A DNA stretch of 64,000 nucleotides from Isoetes taiwanensis (taxonomy: Eukaryota > Streptophyta > Lycopodiopsida > Isoetales > Isoetaceae), in the NCBI GenBank assembly GCA_021234155.1, contig JAJEKV010000008.1:9636445-9700444 (forward strand). Reading direction: 5' to 3'. The notes beneath the pieces were generated by a model. The model was not told where the DNA came from. It saw only the letters and a list, made by a program, of their open reading frames with translations, and made no database searches. Position 1 is the stretch's first letter; each line of letters opens with the position of its first letter. Of the stretch, positions 45,007-57,437 are shown in pieces. Both the position numbers and the translations under genes were made by a program.

Positions 45007-45213
45007 TTAATAAGGCTCTCCTTTGATATGACTGGCTAAGTGCATATCTTTCTTCATTAGAGTTACTCCCTTGGCGTGTACTGTGCAGGCTGTTGAGTCT
45101 TCAAAATGTTGGACCAGCTTCTGCTCTGCTGCTTCTTGAACCTTGGTCTCCTGCTCTCGTTCTGCCCTCTCCTCTTCTTGTATCTCTCGCTCTATCTCTT
45201 TCCAGACACTTCT
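45007..45213 (-). pseudogene. Histone H3-like C-terminal ORF, internal 2
   Basis: The H3-like half, from Q-E-A-A-E to G-E-P-Y, is intact. The N-terminal part differs from internal 3 by a +2 change (CTCTTTCCAGACA against CTGCTCGTACA on the plus strand), which shifts the upstream frame. A perfect primer site TGGTATCAGAGC (minus strand) lies at 45509-45520. Confidence 0.65.
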
Positions 45214-47046
45214 TGGGTCTAATATACAAATCTAACTAATCCTTACCTTAAAACTCGATCTAGCATGTTACCTTTTTTTGAAATTCATCAAGTATTAAGG
45301 TGTTTATGGCCTAATGTCTTAGAAAGATTTGGCTCAACTGTTTTTAGTCTTTTTATGTTCCAATTAAACCCAATCAATACTAGCTTAGCATATACTACAA
45401 AAATGAGAAAAAAAAAAAAATTTCCCACTTTTCGAGGTTTGAGGATCCTATCAAGTTAGTACTACTGGGAGCATGGCCAGTGCTTTGCTCTTGGTCTCCA
45501 AGAACATTGCTCTGATACCACTGTGACGTCCCCTACTCATATACGGTGCACTCACCGTATACAAACAGGAGTTCATCCCCCATACCAGCTCCATGCTAAT
45601 ATAGGGCCCTCCACGTATCACTGCAACCTTGAGGAGTTCCAGTGGGAAGAATGAAGGGGTCATTTACCCTGTCTCCCTCAGGGCCTACCTAGCTGCGGAA
45701 GCGTAAACATACATGTCAGTAGTACATACATCAACATCATATGACCATCACGGCGATGGTTCACCACATATCTGCATAGACAAAGATCAAGACATCACAT
45801 AGGGAATCCTACCCAAAGCTCAGACACCGGGATGGACTGACAAGCTTGGGTCTCCAGAGGTCATTGCAGACAGAATTCATGGCAATGGATTTGGCTGGCA
45901 TAAGAACATGGCTTAGGGTAGTCCACTCCATCCGCCCCTCCTGTGCACACTTTGCAAAGTAGGTTGAAAAGTGTTGGGACCTGACTGTAGCCCGCCGGAT
46001 GCATAGCCAAATTGCATCTCCCCAGTTCCGATGGGGCAGGTAGGGATCTCTCCCTCCAGAGATCTACATGCTGACTCAAGGTGACTAGAGGGCCACTGCC
46101 CTTATTCGACTTGAACCCAATGGAGAGTGACGATCACTCCACGGGCAAATCGAGCCCATGCCTTGCCCACACGCAGCGGGCAAGCCATCGACCTAGTCCA
46201 CAATGATCCCCGGTAGGCCTTACACACCAGAGGGATCGCTCAAGAGTCGAACACCTAACCTCCTTATAAGCCAGTCTGGCCCTTCACCCACAACCAGGTG
46301 TGGTTCTTGTACACAGGCCAAATTTACAGTGTGCTAAAGAGGCTAGCTAGGAGCATCAACTACCAGGCTTTAGGGTCTCTACCCCCCTTCCCAATACAAT
46401 GAGTCCACAGAGATACATCATCATACATATCACAGAAGAACTAAAGAACAAGATCTAATCTATATCATAGAGTTAGGTTCTTTAGTTAGAGCTTGGTATC
46501 TAGAGATCTAGATGGTCGCTATGGGCAATTTAATAGGCTAAACCTACTGATTCGATGACCGAAGACTTGGGCATCTCTAGACTCTAGCTCCTTTCTAGGT
46601 ATCCTGGCAATAGGGAGTGTCAATGTGGCGGCTATATAAGTCAAACTCTATTAGAAGGACACAGAATTAGGTCAAGGTTTATGCTTTTGGCATGAGCAGA
46701 GGTGATGTACCAACAGTTGGACTTGGGTTGCTATGCTGAGATCTAGATGACTATAACGAAGGGGTGTTCTTGGGCACTTCTATCTAGGAGTAAGGCATCA
46801 GCTTTGAGCCGAGAGCAATACTTGTAAGGTACTAATGTGGGTATGCTTCTATTTATAAACAAACCACAGTTTGGAAAAACAATTCAAGGGTTTGAGCAAT
46901 TTTGGTCATTTTGAGCTGGGGTTTGACATTTCTAGCCTAATTTGACGTCATAAATGGATTCTAGGCCGTCCTAACAGTTTTATTGCAACAAATTTCAGGC
47001 GATTTGGAGCTCTGTAGCTCAAGTTATGGAGGTTCAAAGTTTGGAG

Positions 47047-47113
47047 GTCTCACACATTGCGCCCAGACCAATAATGAACTTTTCATTTTCGGTCCTGGCG
47101 CGACGTGTGAGAC
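47047..47113. repeat. 67-bp hairpin block in U3 (first of pair)
   Basis: GTCTCACACATTGCGCC and GGCGCGACGTGTGAGAC form a 17-bp near-perfect inverted repeat around a 33-base loop. The same block recurs 200 bp away at 47247-47313, where the arms match except at one position (GTT against GTC). Every complete LTR in the array has the pair. Confidence 0.75.
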
Positions 47114-47246
47114 ATTGGCTCTAAATGGGTTAAACTTGTCCAATTTGGATGATATAAGGGTTTAATTCTGCTGGACTCATCGAGTTAGGCAGAATTGACC
47201 CCTTATTTGGTCGATTTGGAGCTGTTTTGGGCACTTTTGGGGCATG

Positions 47247-47313
47247 GTCTCACACGTTGCGCCCAGACCAATAATGAACTTTTCATTTTCGGTCCTGGCG
47301 CGACGTGTGAGAC
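47247..47313. repeat. 67-bp hairpin block in U3 (second, at the LTR end)
   Basis: GTCTCACACGTTGCGCC ... GGCGCGACGTGTGAGAC. Its outer arm is the LTR terminus itself, so one end of the LTR is embedded in a hairpin. It could be a transcription-factor or silencing-related element. The function is not known. Confidence 0.7.
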
Positions 47314-47457
47314 ATCCTCCTCTCAATTGGCCTAGAATGTCCGTTTTGACTAAAACAAAAGCTAAAACTTACTAACTCAACTCAATTAAGTAACTTCATG
47401 CACTTATAATTTACTCTAAAACACTTTGTATTAAACAAAATTTTATCATTTACGAAA

Positions 47458-47658
47458 TTAATAAGGCTCTCCTTTGATATGACTGGCTAAGTGCATATCT
47501 TTCTTCATTAGAGTTACTCCCTTGGCGTGTACTGTGCAGGCTGTTGAGTCTTCAAAATGTTGGACCAGCTTCTGCTCTGCTGCTTCTTGAACCTTGGTCT
47601 CCTGCTCTCGTTCTGCCCTCTCCTCTTCTTGTATCTCTCGCTCTATCTGCTCGTACAC
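47458..47658 (-). CDS. Histone H3-like ORF in LTR element, best copy (internal 3)
   Basis: This is the cleanest copy: 66 codons on the minus strand ending TAA. Its first part is a Glu/Arg/Gln-rich helix (I-E-R-E-I-Q-E-E-E-R-A-E-R-E-Q-E-T-K). The last 44 residues align without gaps to the end of the histone H3 fold (alpha2-loop2-alpha3) with roughly half identical: QEAAE, LV, FED, C, HAK, VT, M, KD, LA, I and GE are all in register. The V-T-L-M-K-K-D loop resembles CENH3 variants more than canonical V-T-I-M-P-K-D. There is no ATG; the frame opens after TAG within a possible acceptor TATATTAG, as a 3' exon would. The H3 tail, alphaN and alpha1 are absent. It is a captured H3-type exon; expression is unknown. 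Confidence 0.7.
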   Translation of the reverse strand: MYEQIEREIQEEERAEREQETKVQEAAEQKLVQHFEDSTACTVHAKGVTLMKKDMHLASHIKGEPY

Positions 47659-47952
47659 TTCTTGGGTCTAATATACAAATCTAACTAATCCTTACCTTAA
47701 AACTCGATCTAGCATGTTATCTTTTTTTGAAATTCATCAAGTATTAAGGTGTTTATGGCCTAATGTCTTAGAAAGATTTGGCTCAACTGTTTTTAGTCTT
47801 TTTATGTTCCAATTCGCTTAACTGTTACTAGCTTAGCATATACTACAAAAATAAGAAAAAAAAAATTCCCACTTTTCGAGGTTTGAGGATCCTATCAAGT
47901 TAGTACTACTGGGAGCATGGCCAGTGCTTTGCTCTTGGTCTCCAAGAACATT

Positions 47953-47964
47953 GCTCTGATACCA
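47953..47964 (-). promoter_or_regulatory. Primer-binding site, tRNA-iMet type
   Basis: TGGTATCAGAGC on the minus strand is complementary to the 3' end of plant initiator tRNA-Met and lies one base from the LTR end. Perfect copies also occur at 45509-45520, 55301-55312, 57736-57747 and 60182-60193. Other units differ only at CTG/CAG positions. Confidence 0.85.
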
Positions 47965-47965
47965 C

Positions 47966-49752
47966 TGTGACGTCCCCTACTCATATACGGTGCACTCACC
48001 GTATACAAACAGAGTTCATCCCCATACCAGCTCCATGCTAATATAGGGCCCTCCACGTATCACTTGCAACCTTGAGGAGTTCCAAAGGGGAAGAATGAAG
48101 GGGTCATTTACCCCTGCCTCCCTCGGGCCTACCTAGTCATGGAAGCGTAAACATACATGTCGAGAGTACATACATCAACATCATATGACCATCACGGCGG
48201 ATGGTTCACCACATATCTGCATAGACAAAGATCAGCACATCACATAGGGAATCCTACCCAAAGCTCGCATTAACGGGATGGACCGACAAGCTTGGGTCTC
48301 CGTGAGGTCATTGCGCATGTAATTCATGGCAATGGATTTGGCCGGCATAAGAACATGGCTTAGGGTAGTCCACTCCATCCGCCCCCCCCGTGCACACTTT
48401 GCAAAGTAGGTTGAAAAGTGTTGGGACCTCGACCAGAGTTCACGGATGCATAGCCAAATTGCATCTCCCCAGCCCGATGGGGCGGTAGGGATCTCTCCCT
48501 CCGTGAGATCTACATGCCGACTCAAGGTGACTAGAGGGCCACCGCCCTTATTCGACTTGAACCCAATGGAGAGTGACGATCACTCCACCTGTGTCGAGCC
48601 CATGCCTTGCCCACACGCGGGCAAGCCATCGCACCTAGTCCACAATGATCCCCGGTAGGCCTTACACACGAGGGGGATCGCTCAAGAGTCGAAACACGAA
48701 CCTCCTTATAAGCCGGTCCCGCCCTTCACCCACAACCGTGTGTGGTTCTTGTACACAGGCCAAATTTACAAGGTGCTAAAGAGGCTAGCTAGGAGCATCA
48801 ACTACCGTGCTTTAGGGTCTCTACCCCCTTCCCAATACAATGAGTCCACGAGATACATCATCATACATATCACGTAAGAACTAAAGAACAAGATCTAATC
48901 TATATCATAGAGTTAGGTTCTTTAGTTAGAGCTTGGTATCTAGAGATCTAGATGGCTGCTATGGGCAATTTAATAGGCTAAACCCTCTTGATTCGATGAC
49001 CGGAAGACTTGGGCATCTCTAGACTCTAGCTCCTTTCTAGGTATCCCGGCAATAGGGAGTGTCAATGTATGCTATATAAGTCAAACTCTATTAGAAGGAC
49101 ACAGAATTAGGTCAAGGTTTATGCTTTTGGCATGAGCAGAGGTGATGTACCAACAGTTGGACTTGGGTTGCTATGCTGAGATCTAGATGACTATAACGAA
49201 GGGGTGTTCTTGGGCACTTCTATCTAGGAGTAAGGCATCAGCTTTGAGCCGAGAGCAATACTTGTAAGGTACTAATGTGGGTATGCTTCTATTTATAAAC
49301 AAACCACAGTTTGGAAAAACAATTCAAGGGTTTGAGCAATTTTGGTCATTTTGAGCTGGGGTTTGACATTTCTAGCCTAATTTGACGTCATAAATGGATT
49401 CTAGGCCGCCTAACAGTTTTATTGCAACAAATTTCAGGCGATTTGGAGCTCTGAGCTCAAGTTATGGAGGTTCAAAGTTTGGAGGTTCACACATTGCGCC
49501 CGCACCAATAATGAACTTTTCATTTTCGGTCCTGGCGCGACGTGTGAGACATTGGCTCTAAATGGGTTAAACTTGTCCAATTTGGATGATATAAGGGTTT
49601 AATTCTGCTGGACTCATCGAGTTAGGCAGAATTGACCCCTTATTTGGTCGATTTGGAGCTGTTTTGGGCACTTTTTAGCATGGTCTCACACGCTGCGCCC
49701 ACACCAATAATGAACTTTTCATTTTCGGTCCCGGGCGCTGACGTGTGAGACA
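47966..49752 (-). mobile_element. LTR 3 (1,787 bp)
   Basis: It has the same borders as LTR 2, with many small differences at CAG/CTG/CCG sites (for example TAGTCATGG for TAGCTGCGG). The TATA box is kept (plus, about 49289). Confidence 0.8.
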
Positions 49753-49894
49753 TCCTCCTCGAATTGGCCTAGAATGTCCGTTTTGACTAAAACAAAAGCT
49801 AAAACTTACTAACTCAACTCAATTAAGTAACTTCATGCACTTATAATTTACTCTAAAACACTTTGTATTAAACAAAATTTTATCATTTACGAAA

Positions 49895-50100
49895 TTAATA
49901 AGGCTCTCCTTTGATATGACTGGCTAAGTGCATATCTTTCTTCATTAGAGTTACTCCCTTGGCGTGTAATTGTGTGCCGTTGAGTCTTCAAAATGTTGGA
50001 CCAGCTTCGCTTTCTGCCGCTTCTTGAACCTTGGTCTCCCCCCGCTCTCGTTCGCCCTCTCCTCTTCTTGTATCTCTCGCTCTATCTGCTCATTACACTT
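49895..50100 (-). pseudogene. Histone H3-like ORF, internal 4 (frameshifted)
   Basis: The segment coding C-terminal V-T-L-M-K-K-D...G-E-P-Y is intact. The central part is shifted where other copies have CTGTGCAGGCTG and CTGCTCTGCTG. The adjacent primer site is degraded (CGATACCACCATG). Confidence 0.55.
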
Positions 50101-50411
50101 CTTGGGTCTAATATACAAATCTAACTAATCCTTACCTTAAAACTCGATCTAGCATGTTATCTTTTTTGAAATTCATCAAGTATTAAGGTGTTTATGGCCT
50201 AATGTCTTAGAAAGATTTGGCTCAACTGTTTTTAGTCTTTTTATGTTCCAATTAAACTTAATCAAGCATTACTAGCTTAGCATATACTACAAAAATGAGA
50301 AAAAAAAAAATTCCCACTTTTCGAGGTTTGAGGATCCTATCAAGTTAGTACTATTTGGGAGCATGGCGGTGCTTTGCTCTTGGTCTCCAAGAACATTGCT
50401 CGATACCACCA

Positions 50412-52219
50412 TGTGGCGTCCCCTACTCATATACGGTGCACTCACCGTATACAAACAGAGTTCATCCCCATACCAGCTCCATGCTAATATAGGGCCCTCC
50501 ACGATCACTTTGCAACCTTGAGGAGTTCCAAAGGGGAAGAATGAAGGGGTCATTTACCCCGCTCCCTCGGGGCCTACCTAGTCTAGCGAAGCGTAAACAT
50601 ACATGTCGATGGTACATACATCAACATCATATGACCATCACGAAGGATGGTTCACCACATATCTGCATAGACAAAGATCAAAGACACATCACATAGGGAA
50701 TCCTACCCAAAGCTCGGACACCGGGATGGACCACAAGCTTGGGTCTCCAGAGGTCATTGCGCATGCCGAAATTCATGGCAATGGATTTGGGCGGCATAAG
50801 AACATGGCTTAGGGTAGTCCACTCCATCCGCCCCTCCCCCCCATTGCACACTTTGCAAAGTAGGTTGAAAAGTGTTGGGACCTCGATCAGAGCCACCGGA
50901 TGCATAGCCAAATTGCATCTCCCCAGTTCCGATGGGGCAGGTAGGGATCTCTCCCTCCAGAGATCTACATGCTGACTCAAGGTGACTAGAGGGCCACTGC
51001 CCTTATTCGACTTGAACCCAATGGAGAGTGACGCATCACTCCACTCCCGCAGTCGAGCCCATGCCTTGCCCACACGCAGCGGGCAAGCCATCGCACCTAG
51101 TCCACAATGATCCCCGGTAGGCCTTACACACGAGAGGGGATCGTTCAAGAGTCGAACACGAACCTCCTTATAAGCCGGGCCTCGGCCCTTCACCCACAAA
51201 CTGTGTGTGGTTCTTGTACACAGCCAAATTTACAAATTGTGCTAAAGAGGCTAGCTAGGAGCATCAACTACCAGGCTTTAGGGTCTCTACCCCCCTTCCC
51301 AATACAATGAGTCCACAGAGATACATCATCATACATATCACAGAAGAACTAAAGAACAAGATCTAATCTATATCATAGAGTTAGGTTCTTTAGTTAGAGC
51401 TTGGTATCTAGAGATCTAGATGGCTGCTATGGGCAATTTAATAGGCTAAACCCTACTGATTCGATGACCGGAAGACTTGGGCATCTCTAGACTCTAGCTC
51501 CTTTCTAGGTATCCCGGCAATAGGGAGTGTCAATGTGGCTATATAAGTCAAACTCTATTAGAAGGACACAATTTAGGTCAAGGTTTATGCTTTTGGCATG
51601 AGCAGAGGTGATGTACCAACAGTTGGACTTGGGTTGCTATGCTGAGATCTAGATGACTATAACGAAGGGGTGTTCTTGGGCACTTCTATCTAGGAGTAAG
51701 GCATCAGCTTTGAGCCGAGAGCAATACTTGTAAGGTACTAATGTGGGTATGCTTCTATTTATAAACAAACCACAGTTTGGAAAAACAATTCAAGGGTTTG
51801 AGCAATTTTGGTCATTTTGAGCTGGGGTTTGACATTTCTAGCCTAATTTGACGTCATAAATGGATTCTAGGCCGTCTAACAGTTTTATTGCAACAAATTT
51901 CAGGCGATTTGGAGCTCTGTAGCTCAAGTTATGGAGGTTCAAAGTTTGGAGGTCTCACACATTGCGCCCAGACCAATAATGAACTTTTCATTTTCGGTCC
52001 TGGCGCGACGTGTGAGACATTGGCTCTAAATGGGTTAAACTTGTCCAATTTGGATGATATAAGGGTTTAATTCTGCTGGACTCATCGAGTTAGGCAGAAT
52101 TGACCCCTTATTTGGTCGATTTGGAGCTGTTTTGGGCACTTTTGGGGCATGGTCTCACACGTTGCGCCCACACCAATAATGAACTTTTCATTTTCGGTCC
52201 TGGCGCGACGTGTGAGACA
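50412..52219 (-). mobile_element. LTR 4 (about 1.81 kb)
   Basis: The 3' border reads TGTGGCGTCCCC instead of TGTGACGTCCCC on the plus strand. The TATA box and hairpin pair are present. Confidence 0.8.
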
Positions 52220-52360
52220 TCCTCTCGAATTGGCCTAGAATGTCCGTTTTGACTAAAACAAAAGCTAAAACTTACTAACTCAACTTAATTAAGTAACTTC
52301 ATGCACTTATAATTTACTCTAAAACACTTTGTATTAAACAAAATTTTATCATTTACGAAA

Positions 52361-52560
52361 TTAATAAGGCTCTCCTTTGATATGACTGGCTAAGTGCATA
52401 TCTTTCTTCATTAGAGTTACTCCCTTGGCATGTACTGTGCAGGCTGTTGAGTCTTCAAAATGTTGGACCAGCTTACGCTCTGCTTTGCTTCTTGAACCTT
52501 GGTCTCCCCGCTCTCGTTCGCCCTCTCCTCTTCTTGTATCTCTCGCTCTATCTCTTTCAT
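52361..52560 (-). pseudogene. Histone H3-like ORF, internal 5
   Basis: The H3-like part from L-V-Q-H-F-E-D to G-E-P-Y is open in frame. The upstream Glu-rich part is in another frame because of indels at CTG/CAG positions. Confidence 0.6.
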
Positions 52561-52870
52561 TACACTTCTTGGGTCTAATATACAAATCTAACTAATCCTT
52601 ACCTTAAAACTCGATCTAGCATGTTACCTTTTTTTTGAAATTCATCAAGTATTAAGGTGTTTATGGCCTAATGTCTTAGAAAGATTTGGCTCAACTGTTT
52701 TTAGTCTTTTTATGTTCCAATTCGCTTAACTGTTACTAGCTTAGCATATACTACAAAAATGAGAAAAAAAAAATTCCCACTTTTCGAGGTTTGAGGATCC
52801 TATCAAGTTAGTACTCTTCGGGAGCATGGCCGTGCTTTGCTCTTGGTCTCCAAGAACATTGCTCGATACC

Positions 52871-54660
52871 ACCGCGTCCCCCTACTCATATACGGTGCAC
52901 TCACCGTATACAAACAGAGTTCATCCCCATACCAGCTCCATGCTAATATAGGGCCCTCCACGTATCACTTTGCAACCTTGAGGAGTTCGGTGGGAAGAAT
53001 GAAGGGGTCATTTACCCTGTCTCCCTCAGGGCCTACCTAGCTGCGGAAGCGTAAACATACATGTCAGTAGTACATACATCAACATCATATGACCATCACG
53101 AAGGATGGTTCACCACATATCTGCATAGACAAAGATCAGCACATCACATAGGGAATCCTACCCAAAGCTCAGACACCGGGATGGACTGACAAGCTTGGGT
53201 CTCCAGAGGTCATTGCAGACAGAATTCATGGCAATGGATTTGGCTGGCATAAGAACATGGCTTAGGGTAGTCCACTCCATCCGCCCCTCCTGTGCACACT
53301 TTGCAAAGTAGGTTGAAAAGTGTTGGGACCTGACTGTAGCCCGCCGGATGCATAGCCAAATTGCATCTCCCCAGTTCCGATGGGGCAGGTAGGGATCTCT
53401 CCCTCCAGAGATCTACATGCTGACTCAAGGTGACTAGAGGGCCACTGCCCTTATTCGACTTGAACCCAATGGAGAGTGACGCATCACTCCACGGGTGTCG
53501 AGCCCATGCCTTGCCCACACGCAGTGGCAAGCCATCAGACCTAGTCCACAATGATCCCTGGTAGGCCTTACACACGAGAGGGATCGTTCAAGAGTCAGAA
53601 CACGAACCTCCTTATAAGCCAGTCTGGCCCTTCACCCACAACCAGGTGTGGTTCTTGTACACAGGCCGAATTTACAGTGTGCTAAAGAGGCTAGCTAGGA
53701 GCATCAACTACCAGGCTTTAGGGTCTCTACCCCCCTTCCCAATACAATGAGTCCACAGAGATACATCATCATACATATCACAGAAGAACTAAAGAACAAG
53801 ATCTAATCTATATCATAGAGTTAGGTTCTTTAGTTAGAGCTTGGTATCTAGAGATCTAGATGGCTGCTATGGGCAATTTAATAGGCTAAACCCTCTTGAT
53901 TCGATGGTTGGAAGACTTGGGCATCTCTAGACTCTAGCTCCTTTCTAGGTATCCCGGCAATAGGGAGTGTCAATGTGGCTATATAAGTCAAACTCTATTA
54001 GAAGGACACAGAATTAGGTCAAGGTTTATGCTTTTGGCATGAGCAGAGGTGATGTACCAACAGTTGGACTTGGGTTGCTATGCTGAGATCTAGATGACTA
54101 TAACGAAGGGGTGTTCTTGGGCACTTCTATCTAGGAGTAAGGCATCAGCTTTGAGCCGAGAGCAATACTTGTAAGGTACTAATGTGGGTATGCTTCTATT
54201 TATAAACAAACCACAGTTTGGAAAAACAATTCAAGGGTTTGAGCAATTTTGGTCATTTTGAGCTGGGGTTTGACATTTCTAGCCTAATTTGACGTCATAA
54301 ATGGATTCTAGGCTGTCTAACAGTTTTATTGCAACAAATTTCAGGCGATTTGGAGCTCTGTAGCTCAAGTTATGGAGGTTCAAAGTTTGGAGGTCTCACA
54401 CATTGCGCCCAGACCAATAATGAACTTTTCATTTTCGGTCCTAGCGCGACGTGTGAGACATTGGCTCTAAATGGGTTAAACTTGTCCAATTTGGGTGATA
54501 TAAGGGTCTAATTCTGCTGGACTCATCGAGTTAGGCAGAATTGACCCCTTATTTGGTCGATTTGGAGCTGTTTTGGGCACTTTTGGGGCATGGTCTCACA
54601 CGTTGCGCCCACACCAATAATGAACTTTTCATTTTCGGTCCTGGCGCGACGTGTGAGACA
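52871..54660 (-). mobile_element. LTR 5 (about 1.79 kb)
   Basis: The TGTGACG border is lost (ACCGCGTCCCCC on the plus strand); otherwise canonical. It carries a CTAGCGCGACG variant in the first hairpin (about 54440), shared with LTR 6. Confidence 0.75.
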
Positions 54661-54801
54661 TCCTCTCGAATTGGCCTAGAATGTCCGTTTTGACTAAAAC
54701 AAAAGCTAAAACTTACTAACTCAACTTAATTAAGTAACTTCATGCACTTATAATTTACTCTAAAACACTTTGTATTAAACAAAATTTTATCATTTACGAA
54801 A

Positions 54802-55000
54802 TTAATAAGGCTCTCCTTTGATATGACTGGCTAAGTGCATATCTTTCTTTAATTAGAGTTACTCCCTTGGCGTGTACTGTGCAGGCTGTTGAGTCTTCAA
54901 AATGTTGGACCAGCTTCTGCTCTGCTGCTTCTTGAACCTTGGTCTCCTGCTCTCGTTCTGCCCTCTCCTCTTCTTGTATCTCTCGCTCTATCTGCTCGTA
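54802..55000 (-). pseudogene. Histone H3-like ORF, internal 6 (C-terminal frameshift)
   Basis: It is in frame from the Glu-rich region through H-A-K-G-V-T-L, then shifted by a one-base TTTAATT-for-TTCATT change at about 54850 that is not at a CHG site and is shared with internal 7. This looks like a real lesion. Confidence 0.6.
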
Positions 55001-55313
55001 CACTTCTTGGGTCTAATATACAAATCTAACTAATCCTTACCTTAAAACTCGATCTAGCATGTTACCTTTTTTTGAAATTCATCAAGTATTAAGGTGTTTA
55101 TGGCCTAATGTCTTAGAAAGATTTGGCTCAACTGTTTTTAGTCTTTTTATGTTCCAATTCGCTTAACTGTTACTAGCTTAGCATATACTACAAAAATGAG
55201 AAAAAAAAAATTTCCCACTTTTCGAGGTTTGAGGATCCTATCAAGTTAGTACTACTGGGAGCATATGGCCAGTGCTTTGCTCTTGGTCTCCAAGAACATT
55301 GCTCTGATACCAC

Positions 55314-57088
55314 TGTGACGTCCCCTACTCATATACGGTGCACTCACCGTATACAAACAGGAGTTCATCCCCCATACCAGCTCCATGCTAATATAGGGCC
55401 CTCCACGTATCACTGCAACCTTGAGGAGTTCCAGTGGGAAGAATGAAGGGGTCATTTACCCTGTCTCCCTCAGGGCCTACCTAGCTGCGGAAGCGTAAAC
55501 ATACATGTCGATGGTACACATACATCAACATCATATGACCATCCGCGAAGGATGGTTCACCACATATCTGCATAGACAAAGATCAAGACATCACATAGGG
55601 AATCCTACCCAAAGCTCGGACAGGATGGGTGACAAGCTTGGGTCTCCAGAGGTCATTGCAGACAGAATTCATGGCAATGGATTTGGCTGGCATAAGAACA
55701 TGGCTTAGGGTAGTCCACTCCATCCGCCCCTCCTGTGCACACTTTGCAGAGTAGGTTGAAAAGTGTTGGGACTGGATCAGCCAGCCCGGATGCATAGCCA
55801 AATTGCATCTCCCGCCCGGATGGGGCGGTAGGGATCTCTCCCTCCGAGAGATCTACATGCTTGACTCAAGGTGACTAGAGGGCCACCCCTTATTCGACTT
55901 GAACCCAATGGAGAGTGACGCATCACTCCACGGGTGTCGAGCCCATGCCTTGCCCACACGCAGTGGCAAGCCATCAGACCTAGTCCACAATGATCCCTGG
56001 TAGGCCTTACACACGAGAGGGATCGTTCAAGAGTCAGAACACGAACCTCCTTATAAGCCAGTCTGGCCCTTCACCCACAACCAGGTGTGGTTCTTGTACA
56101 CAGGCCGAATTTACAGTGTGCTAAAGAGGCTAGCTAGGAGCATCAACTACCAGGCTTTAGGGTCTCTACCCCCCTTCCCAATACAATGAGTCCACAGAGA
56201 TACATCATCATACATATCACAGAAGAACTAAAGAACAAGATCTAATCTATATCATAGAGTTAGGTTCTTTAGTTAGAGCTTGGTATCTAGAGATCTAGAT
56301 GGCTGCTATGGGCAATTTAATAGGCTAAACCTACTGATTCGATGACTGGAAGACTTGGGCATCTCTAGACTCTAGCTCCTTTCTAGGTATCCTGGCAATA
56401 GGGAGTGTCAATGTGGCGGCTATATAAGTCAAACTCTATTAGAAGGACACAGAATTAGGTCAAGGTTTATGCTTTTGGCATGAGCAGAGGTGTGGACTTG
56501 GGTTGCTATGCTGAGATCTAGATGACTATAACGAAGGGGTGTTCTTGGGCACTTCTATCTAGGAGTAAGGCATCAGCTTTGAGCCGAGAGCAATACTTGT
56601 GAGGTACTAATGTGGGTATGCTTCTATTTATAAACAAACCACAGTTTGGAAAAACAATTCAAGGGTTTGAGCAATTTTGGTCATTTTGAGCTGGGGTTTG
56701 ACATTTCTAGCCTAATTTGACGTCATAAATGGATTTTAGGCTGTCTAACAGTTTTATTGCAACAAATTTCAGGCGATTTGGAGCTCTGTAGCTCAAGTTA
56801 TGGAGGTTCAAAGTTTGGAGGTCTCACACATTGCGCCCAGACCAATAATGAACTTTTCATTTTCGGTCCTAGCGCGACGTGTGAGACATTGGCTCTAAAT
56901 GGGTTAAACTTGTCCAATTTGGGTGATATAAGGGTCTAATTCTGCTGGACTCATCGAGTTAGGCAGAATTGACCCCTTATTTGGTCGATTTGGAGCTGTT
57001 TTGGGCACTTTTGGGGCATGGTCTCACACGTTGCGCCCACACCAATAATGAACTTTTCATTTTCGGTCCTGGCGCGACGTGTGAGACA
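55314..57088 (-). mobile_element. LTR 6 (1,775 bp), 13-bp deletion
   Basis: Canonical borders and a perfect primer site at 55301-55312. It lacks the 13 bp ATGTACCAACAGT at about 56491, a deletion shared only with LTR 8. Confidence 0.8.
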
Positions 57089-57229
57089 TCCTCTCGAATT
57101 GGCCTAGAATGTCCGTTTTGACTAAAACAAAAGCTAAAACTTACTAACTCAACTTAATTAAGTAACTTCATACACTTATAATTTACTCTAAAACACTTTG
57201 TATTAAACAAAATTTTATCATTTACGAAA

Positions 57230-57437
57230 TTAATAAGGCTCTCCTTTGATATGACTGGCTAAGTGCATATCTTTCTTTAATTAGAGTTACTCCTTGGCGT
57301 GTAATGTCTTGTGCGGTTTGAGTCTTCAAAATGTTGGACCAGCTTCGCTCTGCTTTGCTTCTTGAACCTTGGTCTCCTGCTCTCGTTCGCGCCCTCTCCT
57401 CTTCTTGTATCTCTCGCTCTATCTCTTTCGCAGACAC
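57230..57437 (-). pseudogene. Histone H3-like ORF, internal 7 (frameshifted)
   Basis: It shares the TTTAATT lesion with internal 6 and has further changes around the CTG/CAG positions, so the QEAAE to FED stretch is broken. Confidence 0.55.

Larger units (their letters stand above)
45522..47314 (-). mobile_element. LTR 2 (1,793 bp)
   Basis: This is a canonical copy: borders TGTCTCACACG... and ...GACGTCACA on the minus strand, TATA box at plus 46849-46859, two 67-bp inverted-repeat blocks at 47047-47113 and 47247-47313. Confidence 0.85.

Noticed and set aside
46983..47165. 60-codon plus-strand ORF repeated in most LTRs (contains S-G-D-L-E-L-C-S-S-S-Y-G-G)
   Set aside because: It lies in LTR U3 across a hairpin block, antisense to the element. 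It recurs only because the LTR recurs, and has no ATG context or domain.
47458..47658. A working host histone H3 gene
   Set aside because: There is no start codon and no N-terminal tail or alpha1. It is embedded between a retroelement primer site and a polypurine tract and repeated with the element.
53210..53575. 121-codon minus-strand ORF in LTR R/U5 (M-C-K-A-Y-Q-G-S...)
   Set aside because: It is LTR leader sequence. The frame is broken in several units and there is no domain similarity.
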